Below, piece after piece: positions 43,955 through 56,364 of a stretch of 64,000 nucleotides of DNA (positions within the stretch are counted from its first letter, which is position 1; the number at the start of each line of letters is the position of its first letter). Below the pieces are notes generated by a model. It saw only the letters and a program-made list of their open reading frames with translations. It ran no database searches and was not told the origin of the DNA. Source of the stretch: Evernia prunastri (taxonomy: Eukaryota > Ascomycota > Lecanoromycetes > Lecanorales > Parmeliaceae). A program made the translations under genes and the position numbers. The stretch covers positions 1 to 64,000 of the forward strand of contig NKYR01000024.1 of assembly GCA_003184365.1 (NCBI GenBank), in the 5' to 3' direction.

Positions 43955-44924
43955 GTTGAACGATTGGATGATGGCTAATATTCTCAACAGCACAGTGGAG
44001 TACGCTAGATTGCGCAATCGAGGCTCTGCATTGATAGCTGTCCTGAAGATATATAGCACTGCTTCAAGGGGCAGTAATTTTCAAAATGTGGGGTGTAGAA
44101 TAGTGTAAATCTAGTCACCTCACTCAAAAAAAAAAGGCAGAGAGAGTATCATGTATAACAGCCTCGCTGATCTGAGGCACGTGTCTCAGTGACCGTCGCC
44201 TCGAGTTTATGTGTGCCTGGGAAACGGAGTGTATTAGTGCCTAGGCTGCAGCTGTAATGAAGCAGCGCAACTGAATGCTGACGGCTCTCTTGCTAGTAAG
44301 GTATTGGGTGACAGGGTGCTCAAAGAGTAGTGCATGAAGGTACGAAGATCTCGACTCAATGCAACGGCACTTTAGATCGGACGGTCCAATAGGGTGTAGG
44401 AGAAGACACAAGACACAATACATAACAGAAAGGCTATAAGGAACCGATGCAGCATACCGCATGGCAATACAAGCCGACGGAAAAAATCGAAGGCTGCGAC
44501 ATTGGACATGCGTTCAATGACTCGTATTCTGATGGCACATACGCTGCGCGAGCTGCAAGGCGCCCGAAGTTGGACAGCTTTGGTTAGACCTCAATTTTGC
44601 TGTACAGATTCTGCCTCAAAGATTCCACGTCGTGGCTCAATCAGCCTTGTCTTGTCTTCAATCCCCTTTTAATGACGATGCAAGCTCAGCTTGTAGTGCA
44701 ATCAGCCACACGAGTAAAGAGCCCACTCAGCAACTTTACGTCTGAAAGTGATCTGGCCTACAAGGGTTGTGGTGGATGGCCATGTCGTTGGCTCAAGATG
44801 GTAGGGCTGATAGCCCCTATTCTCGGCGATCGATCCATGACGTCGAGATCTGGTCGCGTTTTTCGCGTTTTGAACAATCGTTTCTAGCCACTGCGAGTGA
44901 ATTGTTCTTGCGAGCGACGACTAT
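43955..44924. other. Intergenic
   Basis: No gene supported; promoter side of the UVDE gene at its right end. Confidence 0.45.
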
Positions 44925-47410
44925 ATGATTATATATGCTGCACGCAGGTGTACTTTGAAGTGCCATTCGTCGATTCCTCTCAAGCCCACTGTGCGCTTTC
45001 TCAAGACTACACAGCCACATCACACAGCGAGGCACGCCCTTTGCGCCCAACAAGCGTTTGATTTCAATCGAGCTCCGCGCTACAATTCCATCGCAATGGC
45101 GAAAAGGAAAAGCCTCTCTACGGCAGTGAAAGGTCCTGCTACCACCACCGTACCTATCCACCCTCCACCGTTCGATGATGATCCAGCTCCTCCCTCTAAA
45201 CGAAGAGCAAGTCAGCGCAGGGTCTCACAGCCAAAACCCAATACCGGGTCTACAAATCCGGACAAAAATGCAAACGTTCTTGACGCGCCAGAGGCTCTGC
45301 GCGCATCACCTGATGGAGACGAGACTATGAACCTCGAAGAGGCAGGTATGGACGTTCGGAATCAGGTCAAAGAAGAGGACAGCGATTCGCCGTTGTCTGA
45401 GCTGCAAGACGTTGAAGAACCAGTGGAGGAAAAGAAAGGGCACGGAAAGGGCAAGACAGCTGTGGCTGCTAAGAAAGGGGATAAAAAAGAGCCAAAGAAG
45501 CCTGCGGTGGCCGCCAAGGAGAAACACGCGTCTACCAAGGAACCACACTTCCTAGATCCTGAGGCTGACGGTGACGAAGAAGCGGACGAGGAGGAGATCC
45601 AAGCTGCGTTATCGAGACCGCCTCCTGTGAATAGCGACTACCTTCCTCTACCGTGGAAGGGTAGATTAGGATACGTGAGCTTTGCTTATTCCGTTGACTA
45701 TTCGACGCCAATACTAAACGCTTCCAGGCTTGTCTGTGCACATATCTTCGCTTCTCGAATCCTCCCGTATTCAGCTCTCGAACTTGTCGCATCGCATCTA
45801 TAATAGAAAACCGTCATCCGCTTCGAGAGCCGAATGAGCCACCTCACGCAACGAAGAATAGGCCGGATAGAGAAAAGCCTGCTGATATCAAAAGGGGACA
45901 AGCATTTGTGGAAAGCCTCGGGATAGCGAACGCAAAAGATATTGTAAAGATGCTACGATGGAACGACAAGTACGGTATCAAATTTTTGAGACTGAGCAGC
46001 GAGATGTTCCCCTTCGCAAGCCACCCGGAATATGGTTACAAGTTGGCACCGTTCGTTTCGAAAGAATTGGCAGAGGCTGGAAAGGTTGCAGCAGAGCTTG
46101 GTCACAGGTTGACCACCCACCCTGGCCAATACACCCAACTCGGATCTCCCCGTAAGCCAGTCATTGACAATGCCTTGCGAGATCTGGACTACCATGCCGA
46201 GCTGCTGAGCCTTCTCAAACTTCCTCCACGGCAAGATCGCGATGCAGTAATGATCCTCCACTTGGGCGGCGTCTTTGGCGATAAGGTAGCGACCCTCGAC
46301 CGCTTCCGGGAAAATTATAAGAAGCTCCCCCAAGGCGTCAAAGATCGCTTGGTCCTCGAGAACGACGATGTCAGCTGGTCTGTGCACGAGCTTCTCCCAT
46401 TGTGTGAAGAGCTCAATATTCCAATGGTTCTGGATTTTCACCACCACAATATAATCTTCGATCCGGATCAGATACGAGAAGGTACCAAAGATATCGTCGA
46501 TCTCTTTCCGCGTATATTAGCGACCTGGAGGAGAAAGAATATTACACCCAAGATGCACTACTCCGAGCCGACGCCTTCCGCCATCACAGGTCGGCAGCGG
46601 AGAAAACACAACCCCCGCGTCGCCACACTTCCACCATGTCCACCAGATATGGACCTTATGATCGAAGCTAAAGACAAGGAACAAGCGGTATTCGAGCTCA
46701 TGCGTACCTTCAAGTTGCCCGGGTATGACACCTTCAATGACATCATCCCACACGTCCGGAAGGACGACAACAAACCCATCAAAACGCCAAAGAAGAAGAC
46801 GCCGAAAAAGAAAAAAGCTATCAAAGATGAGGCAGACGGACTTGACGCTGCAGAAGAGGTCATTGAAGCAGATGAGGATCCAGTCCAACAGATCATACTG
46901 GACGACGAGGTTGGCATGGGTGGCCCCGAAGGTCGTGTCTACTGGCCACCGGGCATGGAACATTGGCTCCGGCCTGTGAAGAAGGTCATCAAACCCAAAG
47001 AGCCAAAGGACGAAACGAAGATGACGCCCGCTCAAAAGAAAAAGGCTGCCGCAGACGCAGCCAAAGAAGGAGCGAAAGTCGAGGAGGAGGTGCAAACAAA
47101 CGGCATCAAGGAGGAAGAAGAGGCAGTGCCGGCGACGCCTACACCAGCAAGTAAGAAGACGAAGGCCGCACCGAAAGCCGCGCCAAAAGCAGCTATGAAA
47201 AAGGCAGTCAATGGGGCAAAGAAGACCGCGAAGAGTGTCCCGACGCCCTCTACATCTGCCGAGGATGCTGATGAGGCGATGTCAGACTTTGAGGACGAGA
47301 CAGATGAACTGGAGGTGCCCAAGCAGGGAAAATTCAGTGGCAAGAAAGCGCCGAAGAGACAGAGTGCAAGGGCGAAAAAGATTAGTTATGCTGAAAGTGA
47401 GGGAGAGTAG
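44925..47410 (+). CDS. UVE1: UV-damage endonuclease (UVDE/Uve1)
   Basis: Two exons, 44925-45674 and 45728-47410, in phase, 810 residues. UVDE nicks DNA 5' to UV photoproducts and other lesions, giving a photolyase-independent repair route. The catalytic TIM barrel spans about 245-590: RLGYAC start, KFLRLSSEMFPFASHPEYGY, HRLTTHPGQYTQLG, MILHLGGVFGDK, RLVLENDDVSWSV, MVLDFHHHNI and KMHYSEP carry the metal-binding His, Glu and Asp of the family. The first 45 residues (MIIYAARRCTLKCHSS) are basic and Ser/Thr-rich with no acidic residue, like a mitochondrial presequence. A second in-frame ATG at 45096 (MAKRKSLSTAVKG) would give a shorter form. The flanks of the barrel are Lys/Glu/Ala-rich tails. 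Confidence 0.93.
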
Positions 47411-47844
47411 TCGCAGTAGACGTGGCATCCAGAAACCACTCATCTCCAAGACCAATCTAATAAACCAAACTTCACCCACACAGTATGAACGGTGCTTCTT
47501 TACAATTCTCATTCTGACAGCCCGACTTGCACCCTTCATCATTTCGCTCGCTCATCCGAGAAGACCCGTTAGTAAGCACGGAACTCATACCACGATACGA
47601 CACTTCCACCACTCAAGATCTTACGGTTGTGGATATCCGAAGAAAAGCCGCGCCGACGCTCAAAAGAACGCTCCGAAGCCCCACCGAAACTCCGATGCCC
47701 CACTTCCCACTATCATTTGAGCATAAATCAGAAATTGCTTCTGTCTTTTATTGCAATTGTATCAATTAGCTTATCACCTTGCTGAACTCTTCATCGAATA
47801 ACCGTCCTGTTCATTCAGTATCACTTACCACAAAAAACATAATA
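47411..47844. other. Intergenic between UVE1 and FBA1
   Basis: Tandem genes on the same strand. No other gene; this should hold the FBA1 promoter. Confidence 0.5.
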
Positions 47845-49225
47845 ATGGGTGTCGAAGAAGTCCTCAAGCGCAAGACCGGCGTCATTGTCGGTGACGATGT
47901 CTACAATCTCTGTATGGCCGCTTCCATTTCCGCTACCGCATCTCCAGTGGCCTCGGAGCTAATAGGATACAGTCAAGTACGCTCAGAAGCACAATTTCGC
48001 CATTCCTGCCATCAATGTCACTTCGTCCTCAACCGTTGTAGCAGCTCTTGAAGCAGCACATGACAAGAAGTCTCCCATCATCCTGCAAATGTCGCAGGGT
48101 GGCGCAGCATTTTTTTGCGGCAAGGGCGTCAACAATAAGGACCAGAAGGCTTCGATCATGGGCGCTGTTGCTGGTGCACACTACATTAGGAGCGTTGCGC
48201 CGGCTTACGGGATCCCTGTTGTCCTCCACACGGATCATTGCGCCAAGAAGTTGTTGCCGTGGTTAGACGGTATGTTGGAGGTGCGTACTGTCGTGATATA
48301 CCATTCATGTTCCGAAGGCGAACTGACATGGATTTTCGCAGCACGATGAGCAATATCAAAAAGAACATGGTGAACCCCTCTTCAGTTCCCACATGATTGA
48401 TCTTTCGGAAGAGTCGGTAGAGGAGAACCTCGCTACAACTGAAGGCTATTTGAAAAGAGCCGCGAAGATGAATCAATTTCTTGAGATGGAGATCGGAATT
48501 ACTGGTGGTGAAGAGGACGGTGTGAATAATGAAGACGTGGACAACGCATCTCTCTACACTCAACCAGGAGACATCTACAACATCTACAACAAGCTATCCA
48601 AAGTCAGCCGCAACTTTTCCATTGCCGCTGGGTTCGGGAATGTTCACGGTGTCTACCAAGTCGGAAATGTGAAACTGCAACCTGGGCTTTTGAAGAGGCA
48701 CCAGGAACACGTTAAAAAGGAGGACAACCTCAAGGATGATAAACCTGTATTCCTCGTCTTTCACGGCGGATCTGGTAGCTCGGATAAAGATTATCAGGAG
48801 GCTATCAGCTACGGCGTTGTCAAAGTCGTACGTCACGCGATCAAAATTAGTCAGAGAGGACTGGGCTGACTGGTGCAGAACCTTGACACCGACCTCCAGT
48901 ACGCATACCTGACAGGAAGTGAGTCCCCTGACCCTTCACGGCTTCCGAGTCTCTAGCAGTATCTGACTCGCTCTGCAGTCCGTGACTATGTTCTCAATAA
49001 AAAGGACTATCTCATGCAACAAGTCGGGAATCCCGATGGCGCTGTACGTCCCTTCACCTGCTCTCAGAGACCCACACTGACGCAAGGACACAGCACAAGC
49101 CAAATAAGAAGTTCTATGATCCAAGAGTCTGGGTCCGTGAGGGCGAGATAACAATGAAGAAGAGGGTGGAGGTGGGGTTGGACATCTTCAACACGGCCGG
49201 CCAGGTGGACGTGCCCTCCGCTTGA
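47845..49225 (+). CDS. FBA1: Class II fructose-1,6-bisphosphate aldolase
   Basis: Six exons: 47845-47911, 47973-48280, 48342-48827, 48879-48918, 48979-49043, 49094-49225, all in phase, 365 residues as usual for the family. It cleaves fructose-1,6-bisphosphate to DHAP and glyceraldehyde-3-phosphate in glycolysis and catalyses the reverse in gluconeogenesis; Zn2+-dependent, cytosolic dimer. Catalytic D110 and zinc ligand H111 lie in VVLHTDHCAKKLLPW. Other zinc ligands are in GFGNVHGVY and VFHGGSGS. VNLDTDLQYAY is the phosphate-binding loop. Introns are 50-61 nt. The residues after GGAAFFCGKG match eukaryotic rather than bacterial enzymes. Intact. Confidence 0.96.
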
Positions 49226-49432
49226 GGGTCAACGCTCAAGATAAATACACAGTCGCGCAAAGGGTATATTTAAAAAAATCACTTTCCACCCATACGTCTC
49301 GCTTCACTATGACATAATCGCGTCCTTTTTCATCTTCCCTGTTATCGAATTGCGTTGCGCAGCTTGTCCATTGTTATTGATTGCATATCTCTGAAATTTA
49401 CCACACCCTGGTACCTCGTCGAGCTGCCTGCG

Positions 49433-50057
49433 CTAAGCCATGGCCGTGGATGAAACTGCACGGTGCGCGGTAGGGAGAAGGTGGCCGGTGACTGAGTCCA
49501 GGCGTCCGTTGGGCGGAACGAAGCAAAGTATATATACAGTCGCTCCGACTGAGATGACGTCAAACGAAGACGCTAACCCCCCACCGAGACCCTCGCCTGT
49601 CGTACTGTCCCCCAATCCAGTCGGTGCGTGTCCAGCCTCTTTTGAAATGAAATAAAGGTATTTACCGACGACCCCGCGGGTGGTACGCCGGTTCCGGTAC
49701 GCGGATACCCAAATCCCCGCCATCATAGCTGCCGAAGTCCAGCTCCAGACTCACTCGACTGACAGAAGGCGAGTCGTTCAGATTCACGCCGATGTTTTCT
49801 TCTTCTGCGGAAGCTGTTTCAAGAAGGGCACGGTCAGCTCGACAGTAACCCGGTTGAGTGTTGGAGAGGGTGTGGAGGGGGTGCTTACCATCTACCCTGT
49901 CATGAGGAAGATCACGCGAAAGTAGAAGCCGCCTAAGGAGCCGGTAGAGGGCGCTGAGGAGGTACGAGAAGCCCACGGTGGCGAGGAGTCGGATTATGAT
50001 GAGGAGGAATTGGTTTGTGTTCGCGTTGGAGAGCTGACATGGGGTAGTGCTTTCCAT
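49433..50057 (-). CDS. Small single-pass or double-pass membrane protein, unknown
   Basis: Model: 50057-49889, 49813-49666, then an exon starting near 49604 to 49433. The second junction (GTAAAT donor, GGGACAG acceptor, about 61 nt) is in phase but weaker; if unspliced, the protein stops at 49662. The N-terminus MESTTPCQLSNANTNQFLL is followed by a hydrophobic helix (IIIRLLATVGFSYLLSALYR) and a basic stretch. A middle acidic part (ASAEEENIGVNLNDS) and a short hydrophobic segment (ISVGATVYILCF) follow. No family recognised. Confidence 0.45.
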
Positions 50058-51951
50058 GGAGGACGGCGGGTGAGGGGCTTGATGTGGGAGAGTTGAGTGA
50101 GGGAGTGGGAAGGCGTCGATGTTTTGGTGAGTGTCAACGGCGAGAGGGGGTAGGCAAGGGCTTGATGTGCGAGAATTGACGAGGTAAGTGGAATGCGGAG
50201 ACGGGTGGTTGAGGCGATTGGTAAGCAGGTTGAGGACTTATTGGAAGGTCACGGCAACTGGTAGCAGGTTGAGAGCAGGTTCAGAGTTTGGGAGGTCCAA
50301 GATTCAGGCGGAGGGGAGGGACCCTATATAGCGAAGAATTGTCTTGAGCCTGTCCGGCAACCTGTTCGGCCACCCGGGGGAAGGGGGGGGAAGAACACAT
50401 CATTGGCTGTAATTGAGGCATTGAGAAGGATTGTCTCTATGATTCAGACTGTGAAGGAGGGCATTATGATGGCCATTTGGTAAGCTTATGACGGTAGTGA
50501 TGATTGAACCGCACCTTGTTGATCTGAGCGAGATACGCTAGTATGGCGACTAGCGTACCGTATTATCATTTCAGGTCAGGAGCGGGGAGAGCCAGTGAAA
50601 GAAGGTCTTGTCCGGCAGACCGATTCATTTACCTTCGCAAAGCGCTCTGGAAGATCTATATAGTCGAACCTCGCAGTGTTTAATTTACAATTTATGTGAA
50701 ATCCCGTTTAATTCACGAAATGTTTCCGTTATTTTACCTACCTATTTTAGTTCCAGCTAGCGTATCTAGTGGAGAAGGGAGAGAGGGTGAAGAAGTAAGT
50801 AGGAATAATGATAAGAGGCAGGTGAATCCCTGTTGTATTGTAATGATACCCTAGTTGCCACTAGTGTATCTCGTTCAGGCACAACAAGGTGCGGGCCTAA
50901 GATTCCCACAGGAGTGATGAAGATTGAAAAAGACTCTTCTTCATTGGCTCCCAGCGCTCTTGACTGTTCATTCGTACGCAGGTTCGCCTATCTTACACTT
51001 ATGTCTGCTGTTTTTCATGCACTCCGCCTCGCCCCGCCCCACCTTTTCGTCATGTTTCGCGTGCGGAATTGGTTTCGACCATAGCAGCCTGCACGATATG
51101 TCACTTTGTCTTCCAGAAGAGGCACTCAATGCGTGGGAAGATATTTATTTGGACCGGTGGTGGATGAGGGCCTGCAGACAAAAGATTCTAGTCTTTCCGG
51201 GCACTGGCGGCTAGGTTAAGATCCCATCTTGTCTTCCAAACATATTGGGGTCCATAAGACTTTCAGCCTTGAGTTAGTAATGCTAAGCCCACTTTCTTGC
51301 AGGCTTGCAGCTGCACGCCAAATAATCCGGCCAATCGCTCCAGAGTGCTCGGAAAAAAAAAGGTTGCGAGGTTGGCGGGGAAAGGCAGACTTTGACGCGT
51401 ACTCTGTGCAACCAGTTCAGGCTTGCACTGTTTATTGGAGAGAGGGGACTGACATCAATCAGCGAGTGGAAGGACGCCATCAGGCTATCTCCCCTCGCCA
51501 GGGATTCGGCAGTCGTCAGTTAGAATACATCTTCTCATTTGGCTTGATGAAAAAAACTTACCGCGTTGCGAATTCATTTGGGGGTACAATACACTTATCT
51601 TCCTTCCCAACGTGGTAATAAAAGAACGGTGGAGTACCTAACTGCAGCATGCAGCGCCTACTTGGCGTGGCGTACGGAATTCACGATAAATGTCTGAGCC
51701 ACCCGCCCACGGAGCAGTTTAGCTATTCCGCTTAAGGAAGTCAACGGACTTTGGGGTTTCGATTGTAACCACCTGACTGCTCTTCTACTTTTTCTGAATC
51801 TTCTCAATCATACGACTCCTAAACCCTGGCCAAAAGATTCGAATTCTTTGCTGGATTTAAGCCCTGACACGTTTAGATCGCGCAGCAAGGGAGACTCTGG
51901 CTAACAACGAATTGCCGCTTTCCAAAAACCAGCAACCTCAATAAGGCTACC
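50058..51951. other. Long intergenic stretch
   Basis: No gene supported on either strand. Poly-G/poly-C tracts at about 50380-50395; otherwise ordinary. Confidence 0.45.
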
Positions 51952-53694
51952 ATGTCTCAGCAGGTATTACTTGATATTTCGGGTGCTACCGCGAGAGCAA
52001 AAGGTCAAGCTCGGCGCAGAAATCAACCTATGCTATCTGAGGACGCCCGCAGAAACCAGCGTAACCACGCGCGTCGTGAGCGAGCAAGATGCAAGAAGAT
52101 TGGAAAGACAGAGCAGCAGCTTCTGTAAGTCAACCCGCTTGCCATGGGACAAAATCACAGCCGCTAATGACGCAAGACCCTCGGTGCCGGCATTCACGCA
52201 AGCAGAACGACCTCAAAATGGTTCCCTATCTCCGTTTAACGACAAAGCTGCCCATAAAGCTTCTGAAATTCCCCTGACACCGCACCTCTCAGTTTTCTCA
52301 GCACTGCCTGCCCACGCGAACAAAACCAATATCCGAGCTCTAGCACAGTCTAAAAGATATACTGCTGCTCATTCGAAAGCTCCAAAGTCCAAACAAAATG
52401 TGAGAGACGTTGTACAACCAGTTGGAGATGTCAACATTGGACCGGCAACGGACAGTCGCGAACATCAGACCGTTGTCGAGGACCAGGACTTGGACGCAGC
52501 AGGAATACTCGTCGAAGTCGCTGAGAAGCAGCGCCCGCCCCCCCAAGCCTCCGTAGTGACGGATGTTGGAAGAACCCCGATCGGCACCACCAGTGAGCTA
52601 GAGGCCAGTGCTAGTGCGGATTTCTTGCACAAAGGTCCAGTCATTACTTGCGAGTATCACCACAAGTCTTCGCTGAAAGCAGTGATGGACAGGCATACTA
52701 TGAGACACTTCAAAGGCATTATAGCTTGTGGCTACGAACTCTGTGATTTTCTATCTGACTTTCGCAACGTCCAAACCTTAAGATCCCATATACAGCATAG
52801 CCATGTGCTTAATGATTGGTTCAAGTGCAACTTGTGTTTTTGGGACCTCAGCAAAAAGAACTATCTAGAACATTTGGGTGACTGTATACTTCGCACGGTG
52901 GAACTCCAAAATCCAGCAAAAGCTGAAGGGGATGCAGCTTTATTCCGCAACAGTCATCGGAAAGACTCTCCAGGGGCATCGCGTTCAAGTCTTTCTGTAA
53001 CAGCATTCGATCCTTTCTCCGGTTATTCTGAATACTGTAGCACTGGTATGATCTCGCCGCCCCCAGATATCTTTTCGGCAGCATACGATCCCTTCTCAAA
53101 TCTTCCAGAAGACTGGAACCCTCTGCCAACACTAGAACCACCAAGATTCATTTTCCAATTAGCTCCCAGCACAAAGATGAAGCGCCAAACGACCACGGCA
53201 GAGGGAGCAACGCCAACGGAAGCAATGCCACAGGAAACGAGGCACGAGTGCGGTATCTGTGGCAAAATCTTCAAGCTAAGATAAAAATGGACATCACACA
53301 TGAAGACGCACGATCCAGAGCGTGAATATGCTCACCCTTGCACCGCCACCGTTGGAGGTCTCCCATGCAGGAAAACAGACTTGTATCCCTTGCTTGGATA
53401 GGCATTTCGATAGCGTAAGAATTGCTTTGCTGTATGTTATATGCCTCAATCTAACAAAGTCACAGGTACACCTGAAAGCGCGTAATTACCGCTGCATTGT
53501 TTGTGGCAATAGATTTGCTCTTCGAGACACGTTCCGAAGATATACGGAGAACGGATGTGTAGTGGCTCGGGCTCGCCTTGCAGAGTCTGCTGGACAGGGC
53601 ATCTCTGCACTCAGCCCTGGAGCGGAGGGGTCGTCTTCGAATGCTTCAGTTCCCCCAATCCCAAAAGGGTACTGGTCACAAGAGATTCAAACCT
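51952..53694 (+). pseudogene. Disrupted C2H2 zinc-finger protein gene
   Basis: First exon 51952-52124 (MSQQVLLDISGATARAKGQA) has a basic arginine-rich segment (EDARRNQRNHARRERARCKK). Intron 52125-52176 (GTAAGT donor, CTAATGAC branch-like site). The main frame then runs on with ITCEYHHKS and HIQHSHVLNDWFKCNLCFWD. At the first canonical finger, ECGICGKIFKLR is followed by TAA (53282-53284), and the same frame continues KWTSHMKTHDPE. A second finger is interrupted near 53385-53397 by about 13 extra bases before DRHFDSV. A further intron (GTAAGA to TCACAG) leads to YRCIVCGNRFALRDTFRRY. At least two lesions, so probably a dead transcription-factor-like gene; a truncated 50-kDa product is possible. 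Confidence 0.7.
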
Positions 53695-53699
53695 AGCTC

Positions 53700-54500
53700 G
53701 TGCACATGACGGAGTGTTCAAGGACCAGGGGGCTTTATTAGACGGTCCCTAGGCTAGGCTTGTGCTCTCGAGGTTTCGGGGTGGTATCCCTGGAACTGCC
53801 CCCGGATCCATCCGGTTGCCCCGGCTGTTGCATTTCTGGGTAACCACGAGTATCGAAAAGGTCCGCCGACGAGTACGAATTTCATGACAATAACAATAAC
53901 CACAAACATGCATCAACACAACCCCTTCCCCCCCCCCGCCCCCTTTCCCAGTCCGCTCCACACCAACAATCCAATCAATCTCACGACGCTCCACCCACAC
54001 GCTAATAAAGAACCTTACACAACCATCACGAACCACTCGTCCACAGCTGATTTCTAGAGTAGCTATCCAAACATTTAGCAACTCTCCGGCAAAGACAAGA
54101 CAGCGTCAACGCTTGGAGGAGTCAGAGACGCTTAATTATATCTATAGCGTGAAGGGGGAAACGGAGAATTGTTGCTATTGTTACGGCTCGATAGGATGAT
54201 ATCAGGTGCAGCAGACAGAGCGGACTGCGGCACGAACACTATCCAGACTGTCGGTCGGTATTGAAAAGGAAATCGTGGATCGAGAGGCTGAAGCGTAAGG
54301 GGGGGGGGGGATTCCCTTGAAGCCAGCATAGTGTCTGAACAAAATCTGTATGCCCCCTCATCCTTCTTCAAGCCTCAGATACACCCTATAGGCAAATGCA
54401 TCAACCCCCCTCCCCCGCCCCCCTTCGAGCATCTCTTCACAACAAATTCTTCTCCCTACACTGACTTCACGACCCGTCCTCCCCATATCCTGAAACCCCA
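53700..54500. other. Intergenic
   Basis: Contains several poly-C and poly-G tracts (53930-53945, 54298-54310). No gene supported. Confidence 0.5.
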
Positions 54501-56364
54501 CTACGCCCCCTCCCTCGCAAACCCAAGCATGAACTCCACAACATAGCCCAAAAAAGCCACCGCGTCATCAACCGTCATACACCCGTCGTTGAACGTGACC
54601 GATAGAGCCGTGGCGCCCTTGAAGCTGTCCATGCGGACTAATCTACCCGGGTTCGTTCTTCCGGTCAGCACAGCACAGCCACGTACCCGCATGGAAGTTG
54701 GTTGATACTGACATGTCGGGCAGGTAAGTGTCAAGCATGAAGACGCAATCGTGGACCGTCAGCACCGTCTCGCCGCTCGGTCGTGTGACTGCGCCGGGAA
54801 CGTAGCGGTTGATTGGGCCGTCGCTGACGAAGACCTGGGGAGGGTCAGAGTCCGAGTCTAGGGGAGGTTTCGGGTTGGGAAGGGCAGGAAAGTGAGGTAC
54901 GGACTGGGATGTTTGAGTCGATGAAAGGTGGGGGGGTCCTAGAAGGGAAGAGGATTAGAGGAAGAGGAAGAGAGAGGGAAGTCAGCGTTGTTCAGGTCCA
55001 GTAGTGCATGCAAGGAGCATGATGGACATACCCGCTGAGATTAGACACCAGGAAATTATGTTTCGACACGTTCACCGAGACCTGAAACGCCTTGTCTAGC
55101 CAGTAATCATCCCCCTCCTTGACGTGTCTACATCCGCGTTCCAGCATCGCCGTCTGGTGCAGTGACAGCGCCGGTATCGGACTCGTCCACGACCCACGAC
55201 CTGAGGTGCGGGAACTCGACCACCGCGCCCGCCTGGCAAGCCCTGTGCTGCGTGTGCATAAACTCGTCCCGTAGAAAGCGCCGGCCGTTGACGGGCAGGG
55301 GCGTGACGAGCTGCGTGTCTTCCGGGGCAGCGACAGGCAACAGCTTCGCTTTGAGGAGAGCGGGGACCATCGCCGCGTGGCCCAGGTGGGAGATGGTGTA
55401 CTGCGGCCCCAGGCGAGATTTGACGGCGCGGATGATGGCTTCGCTTTCGGCGGGGCTGAAGGGGTGGAATTCTGTGCGGGGGGTCCCTGCCGCGTTGGCG
55501 ACGGCGAGGCCCCAGCTGGACTGCGGTGTTCGTTGTTAGATACTGTGCAGGATGGGGAGGCGCTGGCGTGAAAAAGGAAGGAAGACTTACGCCGCTTTTG
55601 ATAAGACTTGTGATGAATTCATCCCGCGCCTTGTTGAAATCGTCGCCTAAGGCCTCAACATCGACCTTCAATGCATCCAGAATGGGTTTGCTCAAATTCG
55701 CGACCTCCTCGCCCCAGTTATACTCAGCGACGGGTGAGTCCGTGTCCGGATCCCACATATCTCCAATACGCCGCAGTAAATCGCCCACAAACTGCCATGA
55801 ATTCATCGCATCCCGGAAGATGTGGTTGAAGCGGCATAACAGGTCAATCTTCGATCCCTGTGCAAGCGGGGTCTCCTCACTTGCCGCATCCCCAATGACG
55901 AACACACTCACCGACCGCTTCGACTCGGGCGCAGCGGCTCGTCTCTCCCTCTCCAGCTCGGCTCGCACCGCAAGTCCGTTGAGAGGAGTAGTCCGCACAT
56001 AGATGCAGGTGCGCGCCCACCGCAGCGCCGCGGCGCCGTCGGCTGGCGGCGTGTACTGGATCAGCGGCGGGGTGGGCTTACCGTCTTCCCAGACGGCGGT
56101 GGAGGCTACCTCCGGGTGCGAGAAGCGGAGATGGACTAGAGCGGCGGTCAGCTGTGTGCTGAGGCGCGTGAGGGATAATCCTGCTACGTCGAGTTGGAGG
56201 GTGGTGTTCACGTAGTTGTCGTACTGGCCCTTGACGTTCGTGTGCTTGATGCCGACCCATTGCTCTGTGCCGATGGCAAGGCGCTGGGTTGTGAGCGAGT
56301 CGGCGGGAGAGGGATGCCATCTGAATGTTGCCGGTTTTAGGGGGGGTATATTTAGTGTGGCCAT
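54501..56364 (-). pseudogene. CAT-like/condensation-type acyltransferase with a one-base frameshift
   Basis: Exon 1 56364-55591 (MATLNIPPLKPATFRWHPSP, 258 codons), intron to 55521 (GTAAGT to CCGCAG), exon 2 from 55520. Features of fungal alcohol/sesquiterpenoid acyltransferase-like enzymes: RFNHIFRDAMNSW in place of the HxxxD active site (about 185), SSWGLAVANAAG, TISHLGHAAMVPALL. Near 55125-55132 the frame must move by one base between GDAGTR and RHVKEGDDYWLDKAFQVSV. Later exons read FVSDGPINRYVPGAVTRPSG and FLGYVVEFMLGFAREGA, with stop at 54501. These enzymes transfer acyl groups from CoA to hydroxyls; substrate unknown. Either a recent pseudogene or one sequencing error. One later donor (GTCCGT) is non-typical. 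Confidence 0.7.
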
